This document shows, in pieces, positions 15,470 through 24,669 of a stretch of DNA of 64,000 bases; positions within the stretch are counted from its first letter, which is position 1; each line of letters begins with the position of its first letter. Under the pieces are notes generated by a model. That model saw only the letters and a program-made list of their open reading frames with translations, was not told the origin of the DNA and ran no database searches. The DNA is from Dechloromonas agitata is5 (GTDB lineage: Bacteria; Pseudomonadota; Gammaproteobacteria; Burkholderiales; Rhodocyclaceae): the NCBI RefSeq assembly GCF_000519045.1, contig NZ_KI912532.1, positions 1,302,001 through 1,366,000 on the forward strand, written 5' to 3'. Made by a program: the position numbers and the translations under genes.

Positions 15470-15528
15470 GTCCACTTTTTCGTAGCCTTGCCGTTAAGTC
15501 CGGTACACTGAAAAAGTTGAGAGGATCA

Positions 15529-15993
15529 ATGACGATGACACGCTGTACGCTTGCCCTGCTGATTATTGCGTTGCCCCTGTCGGTTTCGGCGCAGACCATT
15601 TACAAGTGCGTCGACGCCAATGGCAGCACGACCTACACCAATGCCAAGCTGGACAAGAACTGCAAGGCCATCGCCAGCGGCCCGGAGAATTCACTGCCAC
15701 CGTTGCCCAACAAGCCCCGGGTGGCGACCGGCGCCGCGGCCAATCCAACCCCGGCGGGTTTCCCGCGCGTGGGGGAGGATACCCAAAAGTCACGTGACAA
15801 CGACCGGCGCCACATTCTCGAGCAGGAACTGGCCGGTGAACAGCGCAGCCTGGAGCAGGCCAAGAAGGAACTCGCCGAGCAGGAAGCCCTGCGCGGCGGC
15901 CAGAGTGACCGCACGGCGCCTTACCGCGACCGGGTCGGCCAGCACGAGCGCAATATCCAGGCGATCCAGAAGGAACTGGGCAACCTGCGGTAG
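15529..15993 (+). CDS. DUF4124 domain periplasmic protein
   Basis: A 154-residue protein with a signal peptide (TRCTLALLIIALPLSVSA), then the DUF4124 core IYKCVDANGSTTYTNAKLDK with a Cys pair, then a Pro-rich linker and a C-terminal coiled coil (LEQELAGEQRSLEQAKKELA, then QHERNIQAIQKELGNL). DUF4124 proteins are small exported proteins of unknown role common in Beta- and Gammaproteobacteria. GAGAGGA precedes the ATG at 15529. Before the element integrated it would have been the gene directly downstream of glnA. Confidence 0.8.
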   Translation: MTMTRCTLALLIIALPLSVSAQTIYKCVDANGSTTYTNAKLDKNCKAIASGPENSLPPLPNKPRVATGAAANPTPAGFPRVGEDTQKSRDNDRRHILEQELAGEQRSLEQAKKELAEQEALRGGQSDRTAPYRDRVGQHERNIQAIQKELGNLR

Positions 15994-16021
15994 TTGCCAG
16001 TCATCAGGTGTGAGCGAATTT

Positions 16022-16045
16022 TGGGGGCGCCGAGGCGCCCCTTGC
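16022..16045. terminator. Hairpin between converging DUF4124 and RND genes
   Basis: GGGGCGC / GCGCCCC stem with loop CGAG, followed by a weak TTGCTTAT run. It lies in the 78-base gap between two converging genes. Moderate evidence for termination. Confidence 0.4.
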
Positions 16046-16071
16046 TTATGCTGAAAACGGGCTACCTGCGA

Positions 16072-19000
16072 TTAACTACTGCTTTTCACCTTGTACCAGG
16101 CGGCGTACAGCGCCGGCAGAAAGAGCAGGGTGAGGGCTGTGGCGACGATCAGGCCGCCCATGATGGCGACGGCCATCGGCCCGAAGAAGTCGTTGCGCGA
16201 CAGCGGGATCATGGCGAGCACCGCTGCTGCAGCCGTCAGCACGATGGGCCGGAAGCGGCGCACGGTCGATTCGACGATGGCTTCGGAGCGCGCCTTGCCG
16301 GCCGCCAGGTCCTGCTCGATCTGGTCGACCAGGATCACCGAATTGCGCATCACCATGCCGAACAGCGCAATGGTGCCAAGCAGTGCCATGAAGCCAAAGG
16401 GCTGGTTGAAGACGAGCAGGAACAAGGCGATGCCGATGATGCCGAGCGGCGCGGTGAGCAGCACCATGACGACGCGCGACACGCTCTGCAACTGGGTCAT
16501 CAGGATGGTGACGACAGCCAGCACGAAGAGCGGGATGCCGGCCATCACCGAACCCGAGCCCTTGGCCGACTCCTCGACCGAGCCGCCGGTGGCGATCCGG
16601 TAACCGGCCGGCAGGGCGGCCTGGATGGCATCGATTTCCGGCTTCAGGCGATCGACGATGGTAGCCGGCTGCGTCTTGCCATACAGGTTGCCGCGTACGG
16701 TGATCGTCGGCAGCCGGTCGCGGCGCCAGATCAGGCCAGGCTCGAAACTGTGCTTGAGGCGGCCGATCTGGCCGAGTGGCACGCTCTTGCCGCTGCGTGT
16801 CGGCACCGCCAGGTCGGCGAGGGCGGAAAGGCGGCTGCGCTCCTCGCGGTCGCCGCGCAGCACGACGTCGATGGTCTTCTCCCCCTCGCGGAAACTGCTC
16901 ACCGTGTAGCCGTTCAACGACATGTTGAGCAGGGCGGCGACATCCTGGCTGGAAACGCCGAGCAGGCGGGCCTTGTCCTGATCGATCTCGATCTCGACAG
17001 TCTTCGACAGTTCGCTCCAGTCGAGATTGATGTTGCTCAGTTCAGGGGCGCGACGCATCACGTCGGCGATCTCGCCGGCCGTCCGGCGCAGCAACTCCGT
17101 GTCCTCGCCGGAAATGCGGTACTGCACCGGGTAGCCGACCGGCGGGCCGTTCTCGATGCGGGTGATTGTTGCCCGCGCCCCGAAGGCCTCGCTGTCGTAG
17201 AGCCGGATCAGGCGCTCGCGCAGGGCTTCGCGCGCCTCGATGCCGCGCGTCACGATGACGAACTGGCTGACGTTGCTGGCGCCCAGCTGCTGGTCGAGGC
17301 CGAGGTAGTAACGCGGTGAGCCGGCACCGATGTAGGCGATGTAATGCTCGAACTGGTCGAATTCGGCATTGTCCTTCTCCAGCCAGTCCTCGAGCCGCCG
17401 CGTTTCGGCGTCGATGGCGGTGAGCGAGGCGCCTTCCGGCAGGCGCAGCTCGACGTTCAGTTCGAGGCGGGTCGAATTCGGGAAGAACTGCTTCTGCACC
17501 TTGCCCATGCCGGCGATGGAGAGCGCGAACAGAGCGATGGTGATGCCGATGACCAGCCAGCGGCGGCGCACGCACCAGGCGACCAGTTGCCGGAAGCGAA
17601 CATAGAAGGGCGTGCCGTAGACGTCATGGTCCTCGGCGTGGCCCGGGCCGTTCAGGCCGAGCTTGTCGACCAGCCGGGCCAGGCGGGGCGCCTTGCGCTC
17701 CCAGGCTGCGGTGGTTTTGGCGGCGCGCGGGTCGGGCAGCAGCTTGTAGCCCAACCAGGGAATGGCGACGACCGCGGCGAGCCAGGAAATGAGCAAAGCG
17801 ACGGCGTTGATCTGGAAGAAGGCGAAGGCGTATTCGCCGGTCGCCGACTTGGCCAGCGCGATGGGGATGAAGCCGGCCACGGTGACCAGCGTGCCGGACA
17901 GCATCGGCCCCGCCGTGCTGGTGTAGGCGAAGGAAGCGGCACGGGTGCGCTCCCAGCCCTGCTCCATCTTCACCCACATCATCTCGACAGCGATGATCGC
18001 GTCGTCGACCAGCAGGCCGAGGGCCAGCACCAGGGCGCCGAGCGACACCTTGTGCAGGCCGACGTTGAACAGCGCCATGCCGAGGAAGGTGGCGGCCAGC
18101 ACGAGCGGGATGGAAATGGCGACGACCAGGCCGGTGCGGATGCCGAGGCTGAGGAAGGTGACCAGCATGACGACCAGCACCGCTTCGGCCAGGGCCTGGA
18201 CGAAGGCCTGCACCGAACGCTTGACCGCCGCCGGCTGGCTGGCCGCTTCGTCGATCGTGATGCCGACCGGCAGGGCGGCCTGCAGGGTGGCGATGCGCTG
18301 GTTCAGATCCTTGCCGAGCTGGATGATGTCGCCGCCCTTGGCCATCGCGACGCCGATGGCCAGCGCCCGCTTGCCGCCGAAACGGACCTGGGTGGCCGGT
18401 GGTTCGACGGTGCCGCGATGGACGCGGGCGATGTCGCCCAGCCGGAAGCTGCGGTTGCCGGCGCGGATCAGCGTGTCGGCCACCGCCTGTACATTGTCGA
18501 AGGCGCCGCCCGGGCGGATCTGGATGCGCTCGCGTTCGGTCTCGAAGAAACCGCTACCGGCCACGGCGTTCTGCTGGGCCAGCGCCTGCACGATGGTGGC
18601 CTGCTCGATACCCAGCGTCGCCAGCTTGGCATTGGCCAGGTCGACGAAAATCTTCTCGTCCTGGATGCCGAAGATTTCCACCTTGCCGACGTTCGGGATG
18701 CGTAGCAGCTCATCGCGGATGCGCTCGGCCTGATCCTTCAGTTGCGGATAAGCGAGGCCGTCGCCGGTCAGGGCGTAGATGTTGCCGAAGACATCGCCGA
18801 ATTCGTCGTTGAAGAAGGGGCCTTGGACGCCGCTCGGCAGCGTGTGGCGAATGTCGCCGACCTTCTTGCGCACCTGGTAGAAGACGTCTGGCACGTTGCC
18901 CGGGGGCGTGCTGTCCTTGACGAAGAACATCACGGTCGATTCGCCGGGCCGCGAGAAGCTCGAAACGCGGTCGATGAACGGCGTTTCCTGCAATTTCTTC

Positions 19001-19215
19001 TCGATCTTGTCGGTCACCTGCTGTTCGACCTGGCGCGCCGTGGCACCCGGCCACAGGGTCCGGATGACCATGATCTTGAAGGTGAAGGGCGGATCTTCCG
19101 CCTGGCTCAGGCGGCCGTAGGCGACGATGCCCATCAGCGCAATGGCGAGCAGGAAATAACCGACCAGCGTGCGGTGGTGCAGCGTCCAGTCGGAGAGGTT
19201 GAAGCGCTGGCTCAC
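16072..19215 (-). CDS. RND efflux transporter, inner-membrane permease
   Basis: A 1047-residue AcrB-type permease of normal length. A first membrane helix at residues 15-35 is followed by a large periplasmic loop, a bundle of membrane helices around 340-500 with the proton-relay motif LVDDAIIAVEMM, a second helix near 545-565 and periplasmic loop, and a C-terminal bundle (850-1040). It exports substrates by proton antiport with an adaptor and an outer-membrane channel. The adaptor gene is just upstream (3-base gap, same strand). The outer-membrane factor is not encoded here, so a TolC-like protein from elsewhere must be used. The substrate is not predictable. Confidence 0.93.
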   Translation of the reverse strand: MSQRFNLSDWTLHHRTLVGYFLLAIALMGIVAYGRLSQAEDPPFTFKIMVIRTLWPGATARQVEQQVTDKIEKKLQETPFIDRVSSFSRPGESTVMFFVKDSTPPGNVPDVFYQVRKKVGDIRHTLPSGVQGPFFNDEFGDVFGNIYALTGDGLAYPQLKDQAERIRDELLRIPNVGKVEIFGIQDEKIFVDLANAKLATLGIEQATIVQALAQQNAVAGSGFFETERERIQIRPGGAFDNVQAVADTLIRAGNRSFRLGDIARVHRGTVEPPATQVRFGGKRALAIGVAMAKGGDIIQLGKDLNQRIATLQAALPVGITIDEAASQPAAVKRSVQAFVQALAEAVLVVMLVTFLSLGIRTGLVVAISIPLVLAATFLGMALFNVGLHKVSLGALVLALGLLVDDAIIAVEMMWVKMEQGWERTRAASFAYTSTAGPMLSGTLVTVAGFIPIALAKSATGEYAFAFFQINAVALLISWLAAVVAIPWLGYKLLPDPRAAKTTAAWERKAPRLARLVDKLGLNGPGHAEDHDVYGTPFYVRFRQLVAWCVRRRWLVIGITIALFALSIAGMGKVQKQFFPNSTRLELNVELRLPEGASLTAIDAETRRLEDWLEKDNAEFDQFEHYIAYIGAGSPRYYLGLDQQLGASNVSQFVIVTRGIEAREALRERLIRLYDSEAFGARATITRIENGPPVGYPVQYRISGEDTELLRRTAGEIADVMRRAPELSNINLDWSELSKTVEIEIDQDKARLLGVSSQDVAALLNMSLNGYTVSSFREGEKTIDVVLRGDREERSRLSALADLAVPTRSGKSVPLGQIGRLKHSFEPGLIWRRDRLPTITVRGNLYGKTQPATIVDRLKPEIDAIQAALPAGYRIATGGSVEESAKGSGSVMAGIPLFVLAVVTILMTQLQSVSRVVMVLLTAPLGIIGIALFLLVFNQPFGFMALLGTIALFGMVMRNSVILVDQIEQDLAAGKARSEAIVESTVRRFRPIVLTAAAAVLAMIPLSRNDFFGPMAVAIMGGLIVATALTLLFLPALYAAWYKVKSSS

Positions 19216-19218
19216 GGC

Positions 19219-20310
19219 TTAACGCTGCCGGGCCGGCGGCGTCGCCGCGCGGGGCTGAACGGCCTGGCCATCGACCAGCTTCAGGCCGCCGCTGATGATC
19301 ACCGACTCGCCTGCCGACAGGCCGCCACTGAGCTCGGCGCCGTCCTCGCGGAAGCGGGCGACCGTCACCGGGTGCGAGGCGACCATGCCATCCCGGACGA
19401 TGCGGACGAAGGGGCCCTGGCCGGTGTCGAGCACGGCGCTGAGCGGTACCAGCAGGGTGCTGCCGGCGGCTGCCTCGCCGACCTGGGCGCGGGCGGTCAT
19501 GCCGAGGCGCACGGCGGGGGGCGGGTCGAGCAGGCGAATGCGGGCGGCGTAGGTGCGGGTCGCCGGGTCGGCGGCTGGAGCCAGTTCGCGCAATACACCG
19601 CGCAGCGTCGTTTCCGGCGCGGCCCACAGGCTGATCGTGAGATGCCGGGCGCGGCGCAGTTCCTCGACGCGGCTTTCCGGCACGGCGATGGCGATTTCCT
19701 TTTCTTCCGGGCGAGCGACGCGCAGCACCGGCTGGCCTGCGGCGACGACCTGGCCGACATCGGCCAGCACGGCGGTGACGACGGCCGGCGTTTCGCTGCT
19801 CAGCGTACCGTAGGCTGCCTGGTTGCCGCTGATCTCGTTCTGGGCGCGGGCCTGTTCGAGTCGGGCGCGGCTGCTGTTGTAGAGATTGTCCTTGGCATCG
19901 AAGGCCGCCTGGCTGACAAATTTCTGGGCGAGCAGGCCGGCATAGCGCTCGCGTTCGGCGCGCGTGGTGGCCAGATCGCTCTCGGCGGCGGCCAACTGGG
20001 CGCGGGCGCTGTTCGCCGCCAGTTGCAGGTCGGTCGGGTCGAGGCGGGCGAGCGGCTGGCCGGGTTTGATCTCGGCGCCGGCATCGACCAGGCGGGCAGC
20101 GATCTTGCCGCCGACACGGAAGGCGAGGTCGACTTCATGCCGGGCGCGGATTTCGCCGGTATAAACGCTGCCGCCCTTGGTTGCCGGGACAGCCGGCTGG
20201 ACAAGGACAACGGGCGTCGGCGGGGGCGGGGTTTCGCCGTTGCGGCAGGCGCCCAGCAGCGCGCTGGCGACGAGCAGCAGAAGCGTGGGGTGGGCGGGGA
20301 GCGTGGGCAT
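19219..20310 (-). CDS. RND efflux periplasmic adaptor (lipoprotein)
   Basis: A 363-residue membrane-fusion protein. It has a signal peptide with lipobox LLGAC (Cys22), so it should be lipid-anchored in the inner membrane. The order is barrel-sandwich half (GEIRARHEVDLAFRVGGKIA), a helical hairpin rich in Ala, Arg and Glu at about 95-165, a second lipoyl half, a beta-barrel and a membrane-proximal domain (LVPLSAVLDTGQGPFVRIV). It bridges the permease gene downstream to an outer-membrane channel. No regulator gene is adjacent; ntrB is divergent across 100 bases. The ribosome site is weak. Confidence 0.9.
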   Translation of the reverse strand: MPTLPAHPTLLLLVASALLGACRNGETPPPPTPVVLVQPAVPATKGGSVYTGEIRARHEVDLAFRVGGKIAARLVDAGAEIKPGQPLARLDPTDLQLAANSARAQLAAAESDLATTRAERERYAGLLAQKFVSQAAFDAKDNLYNSSRARLEQARAQNEISGNQAAYGTLSSETPAVVTAVLADVGQVVAAGQPVLRVARPEEKEIAIAVPESRVEELRRARHLTISLWAAPETTLRGVLRELAPAADPATRTYAARIRLLDPPPAVRLGMTARAQVGEAAAGSTLLVPLSAVLDTGQGPFVRIVRDGMVASHPVTVARFREDGAELSGGLSAGESVIISGGLKLVDGQAVQPRAATPPARQR

Positions 20311-20410
20311 CGTCGCAGCGTGATTTGGAGAAGCTGGCGATGATAATGAACGTTTGGTCAGTAACGCAAGTTGTCATCAGGCCATGACGCGGCGCGGCTA
20401 CAATGCCGTC

Positions 20411-21472
20411 ATGAACGTGACCCATGCTTCCTTCGCCGGCCTTGATCTGCTGGCTTCGGCCGTGTTGCTCATCGATGACGGGCAGATCATCCGCTATATC
20501 AATGCCGCCGGCGAAAACCTGCTGGCGGTGAGCAGCCGCTCGGCGGTCGGCAAGACGCTGGCGGCCGTCTGCACCTGTTCGGCCACCCTGCAGGCGGCGC
20601 TCGACAACGGCCTCCAGAACAACTGGGGCTACACCGGGCAGAACATCGAGTTGCGGCGGGCCGACGGCGAGGCGCTGCATATCAATTGCACCGTCACGCC
20701 GCTGCGCCCGGATGTCGCGCCGGGTGTGCGGCTGTTGCTCGAACTGCAGCCTATCGAGCACCATCTGTCGGCAACGCGCGAAGAGCGCCTGATCGAGCAG
20801 CAGCAGGCCAACCGCGAGCTGATCCGCAACCTGGCGCACGAGATCAAGAACCCGCTCGGCGGCATCCGCGGCGCGGCACAGTTGCTCGAACACGAACTGG
20901 GCAACCCGTCGCTCAAGGAATACACCCAGGTCATCATCAAGGAAGCCGACCGCCTGCAGGACCTGATGCAGCGCCTGCTGACGCCGCACCGGCCGATGCT
21001 GCCGGCGACGGTGAATATCCACGAAATCCTCGAACGGGTGCGCAGCCTGCTGACCGCCGAATTCCCTGGTTCGCTCGCCGTGCGCCGCGACTACGACACC
21101 AGCCTGCCGGAGCTGGTCGGCGATCGCGAGCAGCTGATCCAGGCGGTCTTGAATATCGCCCGCAACGCCGCGCAGGCGATGGGGGGCGAGGGCGAGATCG
21201 TGCTCCGGACGCGTTCGCTGCGCCAGGTGACGCTGGCCAAGAAGCGCTACCGCCTGGCCATGGAGATCAAGGTCATCGACAACGGTCCGGGCATCCCCGA
21301 CGACATCCGCGAGCGCATGTTCTACCCACTGGTTTCCGGCCGGGAAGGCGGTAATGGCCTGGGGCTGACCATCGCCCAGAATTTCATCCAGCACCACCAC
21401 GGCACGATCGATTGTGCCAGCCGGCCGGGTAGCACCGTCTTTACCTTGCGCCTGCCCATCGAGCAGGCCTGA
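20411..21472 (+). CDS. ntrB: Nitrogen regulation sensor kinase/phosphatase NtrB (NRII)
   Basis: A 353-residue cytoplasmic histidine kinase. An N-terminal PAS domain (LLIDDGQIIRYINAAGENLL) is followed by the dimerisation/H-box with His143 (NLAHEIKNPLGGIRGAAQLL) and a catalytic domain with N-box (NIARNAAQAM), VIDNGPGIPD and GREGGNGLGL. It phosphorylates NtrC when nitrogen is short and acts as a phosphatase with PII when it is not. ntrC follows after 49 bases. TACAAT lies six bases before the ATG with no Shine-Dalgarno sequence, so the mRNA may be leaderless. Confidence 0.95.
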   Translation: MNVTHASFAGLDLLASAVLLIDDGQIIRYINAAGENLLAVSSRSAVGKTLAAVCTCSATLQAALDNGLQNNWGYTGQNIELRRADGEALHINCTVTPLRPDVAPGVRLLLELQPIEHHLSATREERLIEQQQANRELIRNLAHEIKNPLGGIRGAAQLLEHELGNPSLKEYTQVIIKEADRLQDLMQRLLTPHRPMLPATVNIHEILERVRSLLTAEFPGSLAVRRDYDTSLPELVGDREQLIQAVLNIARNAAQAMGGEGEIVLRTRSLRQVTLAKKRYRLAMEIKVIDNGPGIPDDIRERMFYPLVSGREGGNGLGLTIAQNFIQHHHGTIDCASRPGSTVFTLRLPIEQA

Positions 21473-21521
21473 GTCTTGCTTCGGTTATGGCCATTCTGAC
21501 TACAAAATGAGCCAAGAGATT

Positions 21522-22934
21522 ATGAAACCGGTCTGGATCGTAGACGACGATCGTTCCATCCGCTGGGTGCTGGAGAAAACCCTGTCCCGCGAGGGCATCC
21601 CGTTCAAGAGCTATGCTTCGGCCAGCGAGGCCATTTCGCAGCTCGAACAAGGCATCGAGCCGCCGCAGGTGCTGATGTCCGATATCCGCATGCCGGGCCA
21701 GTCCGGGCTGGAATTGCTGCAGGAGGTGAAGACGCGTTTTCCGTCGGTGCCGGTCATCATCATGACCGCTTATTCCGACCTGGAAAGCGCCGTGGCGGCC
21801 TTCCAGGGCGGCGCCTTCGAATACCTGCCGAAGCCCTTCGACGTGGACCAGGCGGTCGAGTTGATCCGCCGGGCGATTGACGAGTCAATGCACCAAAGCG
21901 GTGCGTCCGATGAAGAGGGCCTGGTGCCGGAGATTCTCGGCCAGGCGCCGGCCATGCAGGAAGTCTTCCGCGCCATCGGCCGGCTGGCCCTGTCGCACGC
22001 CACAGTGCTGATCACCGGTGAATCCGGCTCGGGCAAGGAGCTGGTCGCCCGCGCCCTGCACCGGCATAGCCCACGCGCCGACAAGCCCTTCATCGCCATC
22101 AACACGGCGGCCATTCCGAAGGATCTGCTGGAATCGGAACTGTTCGGTCATGAGCGTGGCGCCTTTACCGGCGCGCAGGCCCAGCGCCGTGGCCGTTTCG
22201 AGCAGGCCGAGGGGGGGACGCTGTTCCTCGACGAAATCGGCGACATGCCGTCCGAACTGCAGACCCGGCTGCTGCGTGTGCTGTCCGACGGCCATTTCTA
22301 TCGCGTCGGTGGCCACTCGCCGATCAAGGCCAACGTCCGCGTCATCGCGGCGACGCACCAGCACCTGGAAACGCGGGTCAAGGATGGCCTGTTCCGCGAG
22401 GATTTGTTCCACCGACTGAACGTCATCCGCATCCGCCTGCCGGCCCTGCGTGAGCGGCGCGAGGACATCCCGCTGCTCACCCGCCATTTCCTGCAGAAGA
22501 GCGCCCGGGAACTGGGGGTCGAAACCAAGCGGCTGTCGGAAGGGGCGCTGAAATATCTGACCGGGCTCGATTTCCAGGGCAACGTGCGGCAATTGGAAAA
22601 CCTCTGCCACTGGCTGACGGTAATGGCGCCCGGTCAGCAGGTCGAGGTCGGCGACCTGCCGGTCGAGCTGCGCGAGGCCAGCCCGGCGCTGCAGGTGACT
22701 GACTGGGAAGGCGCACTGGAAGGCGAGGTCGACCGCCTGCTGGCGCGGGGCGTGCCGGATGTGCATGGCGTGCTGGCCCAGGTTTTCGAACGCATCCTGA
22801 TCACCCGGGCCCTGGCCCATACCGGCGGCCGTCGCATCGAGGCGGCGCAGGCGCTGGGCATCGGCCGCAACACCATCACGCGCAAGATCGCCGAACTCGG
22901 CATCGACGGCGGCAAGGAGCATGCGGCGGAGTAG
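21522..22934 (+). CDS. ntrC: Nitrogen regulation response regulator NtrC (NRI)
   Basis: A 470-residue sigma-54 activator. Receiver domain with phosphoacceptor Asp54 (LMSDIRMPG); AAA+ domain with Walker [10 protein letters not shown], the sigma-54 contact loop GAFTGA from residue 213, and Walker [13 protein letters not shown]-terminal Fis-type helix-turn-helix ([20 protein letters not shown]). I start at ATG 21522 because this puts the aspartate at 54 as in E. coli; an ATG at 21507 would add five residues. It should bind the GCAC-N7-GTGC sites upstream of glnA. Confidence 0.96.
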   Translation: MKPVWIVDDDRSIRWVLEKTLSREGIPFKSYASASEAISQLEQGIEPPQVLMSDIRMPGQSGLELLQEVKTRFPSVPVIIMTAYSDLESAVAAFQGGAFEYLPKPFDVDQAVELIRRAIDESMHQSGASDEEGLVPEILGQAPAMQEVFRAIGRLALSHATVLITGESGSGKELVARALHRHSPRADKPFIAINTAAIPKDLLESELFGHERGAFTGAQAQRRGRFEQAEGGTLFLDEIGDMPSELQTRLLRVLSDGHFYRVGGHSPIKANVRVIAATHQHLETRVKDGLFREDLFHRLNVIRIRLPALRERREDIPLLTRHFLQKSARELGVETKRLSEGALKYLTGLDFQGNVRQLENLCHWLTVMAPGQQVEVGDLPVELREASPALQVTDWEGALEGEVDRLLARGVPDVHGVLAQVFERILITRALAHTGGRRIEAAQALGIGRNTITRKIAELGIDGGKEHAAE

Positions 22935-22944
22935 AATCCGTCGC

Positions 22945-23757
22945 ATGGCACTGATCGACCCCGTATTGCTCAAGCCCCGGCTCGGCGCACTGGCCGGGCG
23001 TTTCGACGTCGACGCGCTGGACGAATGCGACTCGACAAACAGCGAACTGATGCGTCGCGCCGACCGCGGCGCGCCTGCCGGCACGGTCATCGTCGCCGAC
23101 CGGCAGCGTGCCGGGCGCGGCCGGCGCGGGCGGAGCTGGCTGTCTTCGCCGGAAGCCAGCCTGACCTTTTCGCTGCTCTGGCGTTTTCCCGGCAGCCCGA
23201 CCCGCTTGAGCGGCCTGTCGCTTGCCGTCGGTGTCGGTCTGGCCCGGGCGCTCGGTGGCCTCGGCGCACCCGGCGTCCGCCTGAAATGGCCGAACGACGT
23301 ATTGCTTGCCACGAACGGCGATTTTGCCAAGCTGGCCGGCATCCTGGTCGAACTGGCTTCCGACCGGCGCGGCACGCAGGCCATCATCGGCATCGGCCTC
23401 AACCTGCTGCCGCCAACCGGCGATCTGCCGCAACCGGCCAGCGGCCTGAGCGCCGCCGGGGTCCGCGTCGAGCGCCACGACATCCTGGCCGCCATCCTGG
23501 CCGAGTTGGCCGCTGCCCTCGATACCTTTGCCGCCCTAGGCTTCGCCGGGCTGCGCGACGACTGGCAGGCGCTGCATGCCTGGCAGGGCGAATCGGTACG
23601 CATCCAGGGCGAGGAAGCCGATCTGGCCGGGCGCTGCCTGGGCGCCGATCCGGATGGCGCCCTGCTGCTCGAAACCGGCAAGGGCATCGAACGCATCTTC
23701 TCCGGCGATGTTAGTTTGCGGCGCACGGCAGGCGGTGACGGGACGAGCCACGCATGA
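22945..23757 (+). CDS. birA: Biotin--[acetyl-CoA-carboxylase] ligase, no DNA-binding domain
   Basis: A 270-residue group I biotin protein ligase. It starts directly in the catalytic domain (DECDSTNSELMRRADRG), with GRGRRGRSWLS for biotinyl-AMP binding and KWPNDVLL with the catalytic lysine; the C-terminal SH3-like domain is present. The N-terminal winged helix of E. coli BirA is absent, so it attaches biotin but should not repress the biotin operon. It overlaps coaX by ATGA. TAGAAT ends seven bases before the ATG and there is no clear ribosome site. Confidence 0.93.
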   Translation: MALIDPVLLKPRLGALAGRFDVDALDECDSTNSELMRRADRGAPAGTVIVADRQRAGRGRRGRSWLSSPEASLTFSLLWRFPGSPTRLSGLSLAVGVGLARALGGLGAPGVRLKWPNDVLLATNGDFAKLAGILVELASDRRGTQAIIGIGLNLLPPTGDLPQPASGLSAAGVRVERHDILAAILAELAAALDTFAALGFAGLRDDWQALHAWQGESVRIQGEEADLAGRCLGADPDGALLLETGKGIERIFSGDVSLRRTAGGDGTSHA

Positions 23758-24467
23758 TCGTCTGCCTCGACAGCGGCAACACCCGCATCAAGTGGGGCGT
23801 GCACGATGGCACGGCCTGGCGGGCGCAGGGGGCGGTGGCGCAGGCCGATATCGCGCAACTGGCCGGTCTGCCGGGTGAGTGGCCGCGGCCCGACAAAGTG
23901 ATGCTGGCCAATGTAGCCGGTCCGGACGTGGCGTGTCGTATCGCCGAGCGGTTGGCACCCTGGCAGCCTTGCCTGCAGGAAGTCCGGTCGAGCGCATGGG
24001 CCGGCGGCGTGAAAAATCTCTACCGCTTTCCGGAGCGGCTCGGTGTCGACCGCTGGTGTGCCCTGGTCGGCGCCCGCGCCTTGCACGCCGGGGCGGCCCT
24101 GGTGGTGATGGCAGGTACGGCGACGACCATCGACACGCTGGCGGCCGATGGCAGCTTTGCAGGCGGCGACATCCTGCCCGGCATCGGCCTGATGCGACGT
24201 TCGCTGGCCCAGGGGACGGCCGCCTTGCCACTGGCGACCGGGCGCTACGAACCGTTGCCGCGCTGTACCGAGGACGCCATTGTGTCCGGCATCCTCGAGG
24301 CGCAGGCCGGCGCCGTTGAGCGCATTTTCGCCCGCCTGGCCGGGCCGGACCGGATCTGTCTGATCTCCGGTGGCCATGCCGGGGAAATCGCCGAATGCTT
24401 GTCGATACCGTTCCGGCTGGTCCCCAACCTGCCCCTCGAGGGCTTGCGGCAGTTGGCGGTGGATTGA
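23754..24467 (+). CDS. coaX: Type III pantothenate kinase
   Basis: A 237-residue ASKHA-fold kinase making 4'-phosphopantothenate, the first step from pantothenate to CoA. Motifs seen: phosphate-1 DSGNTRIKWG (residues 6-15), LGVDRWCALVGARAL, the phosphate-2 motif GTATTIDTL and FAGGDILPGIGLM, and the adenosine-site region LISGGHAGEIAE. Coupled to birA by a 4-base overlap, a common betaproteobacterial arrangement. Type III enzymes need a monovalent cation and resist CoA feedback (known of the family). Confidence 0.94.
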   Translation: MIVCLDSGNTRIKWGVHDGTAWRAQGAVAQADIAQLAGLPGEWPRPDKVMLANVAGPDVACRIAERLAPWQPCLQEVRSSAWAGGVKNLYRFPERLGVDRWCALVGARALHAGAALVVMAGTATTIDTLAADGSFAGGDILPGIGLMRRSLAQGTAALPLATGRYEPLPRCTEDAIVSGILEAQAGAVERIFARLAGPDRICLISGGHAGEIAECLSIPFRLVPNLPLEGLRQLAVD

Positions 24468-24507
24468 GCCGGCATGTGCCGGGCGATACCGGGAAAATCC
24501 CCCTTCG

Positions 24508-24536
24508 TTGCGGCTCAGGGGCGGGGCAGCTAGAAT
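24508..24536 (+). promoter_or_regulatory. Sigma-70 promoter for the coaX-ppiC intergenic transcript
   Basis: TTGCGG (24508-24513), a 17-base spacer, then TAGAAT (24531-24536). Predicted start near 24543. This is one of the better -35/-10 pairs in the window. Confidence 0.6.
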
Positions 24537-24542
24537 CGTACG

Positions 24543-24642
24543 CTCAAGGACTGGATAGTGCGTTGCGACATTCCTACGGTCCGCCAGCCCTGACCGCATG
24601 GTGAACCCCGCTTGGCCTTGCCGCCCGCGGGGTTTTCTTTTT
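24543..24642 (+). ncRNA. Candidate small RNA or attenuated leader
   Basis: A ~100-base transcript is bounded by a good promoter and a rho-independent terminator: stem AACCCCGC (24604-24611) / GCGGGGTT (24627-24634), then TTCTTTTT. GGAC near the 5' end can pair with GGTCC about 25 bases on. It does not show the conserved SRP RNA core or a tRNA fold. It may be a free sRNA or a leader that attenuates the prolyl isomerase gene starting at 24670. Confidence 0.45.
24604..24642 (+). terminator. Rho-independent terminator upstream of ppiC-type gene
   Basis: Eight-base stem AACCCCGC / GCGGGGTT with a 15-base loop and a T-rich tail (TTCTTTTT). It lies 28 bases before the next ATG. Confidence 0.75.
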
Positions 24643-24669
24643 GGCATTCTGAATCCGGGAAATACACGC

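Noticed and set aside
17344-18705. 453-codon plus-strand frame inside the RND permease gene
   Set aside because: Antisense to a full-length AcrB-type gene with all motifs; composition typical of an out-of-frame read.
20311-20410. TetR-type operator in front of the RND operon
   Set aside because: The stretch around AACGTT is not a convincing palindrome beyond six bases, and no TetR gene is adjacent.
24543-24642. Candidate transcript considered as SRP (4.5S) RNA
   Set aside because: The conserved GGTCAGG...GGAAGCAGCC core of SRP RNA is absent.
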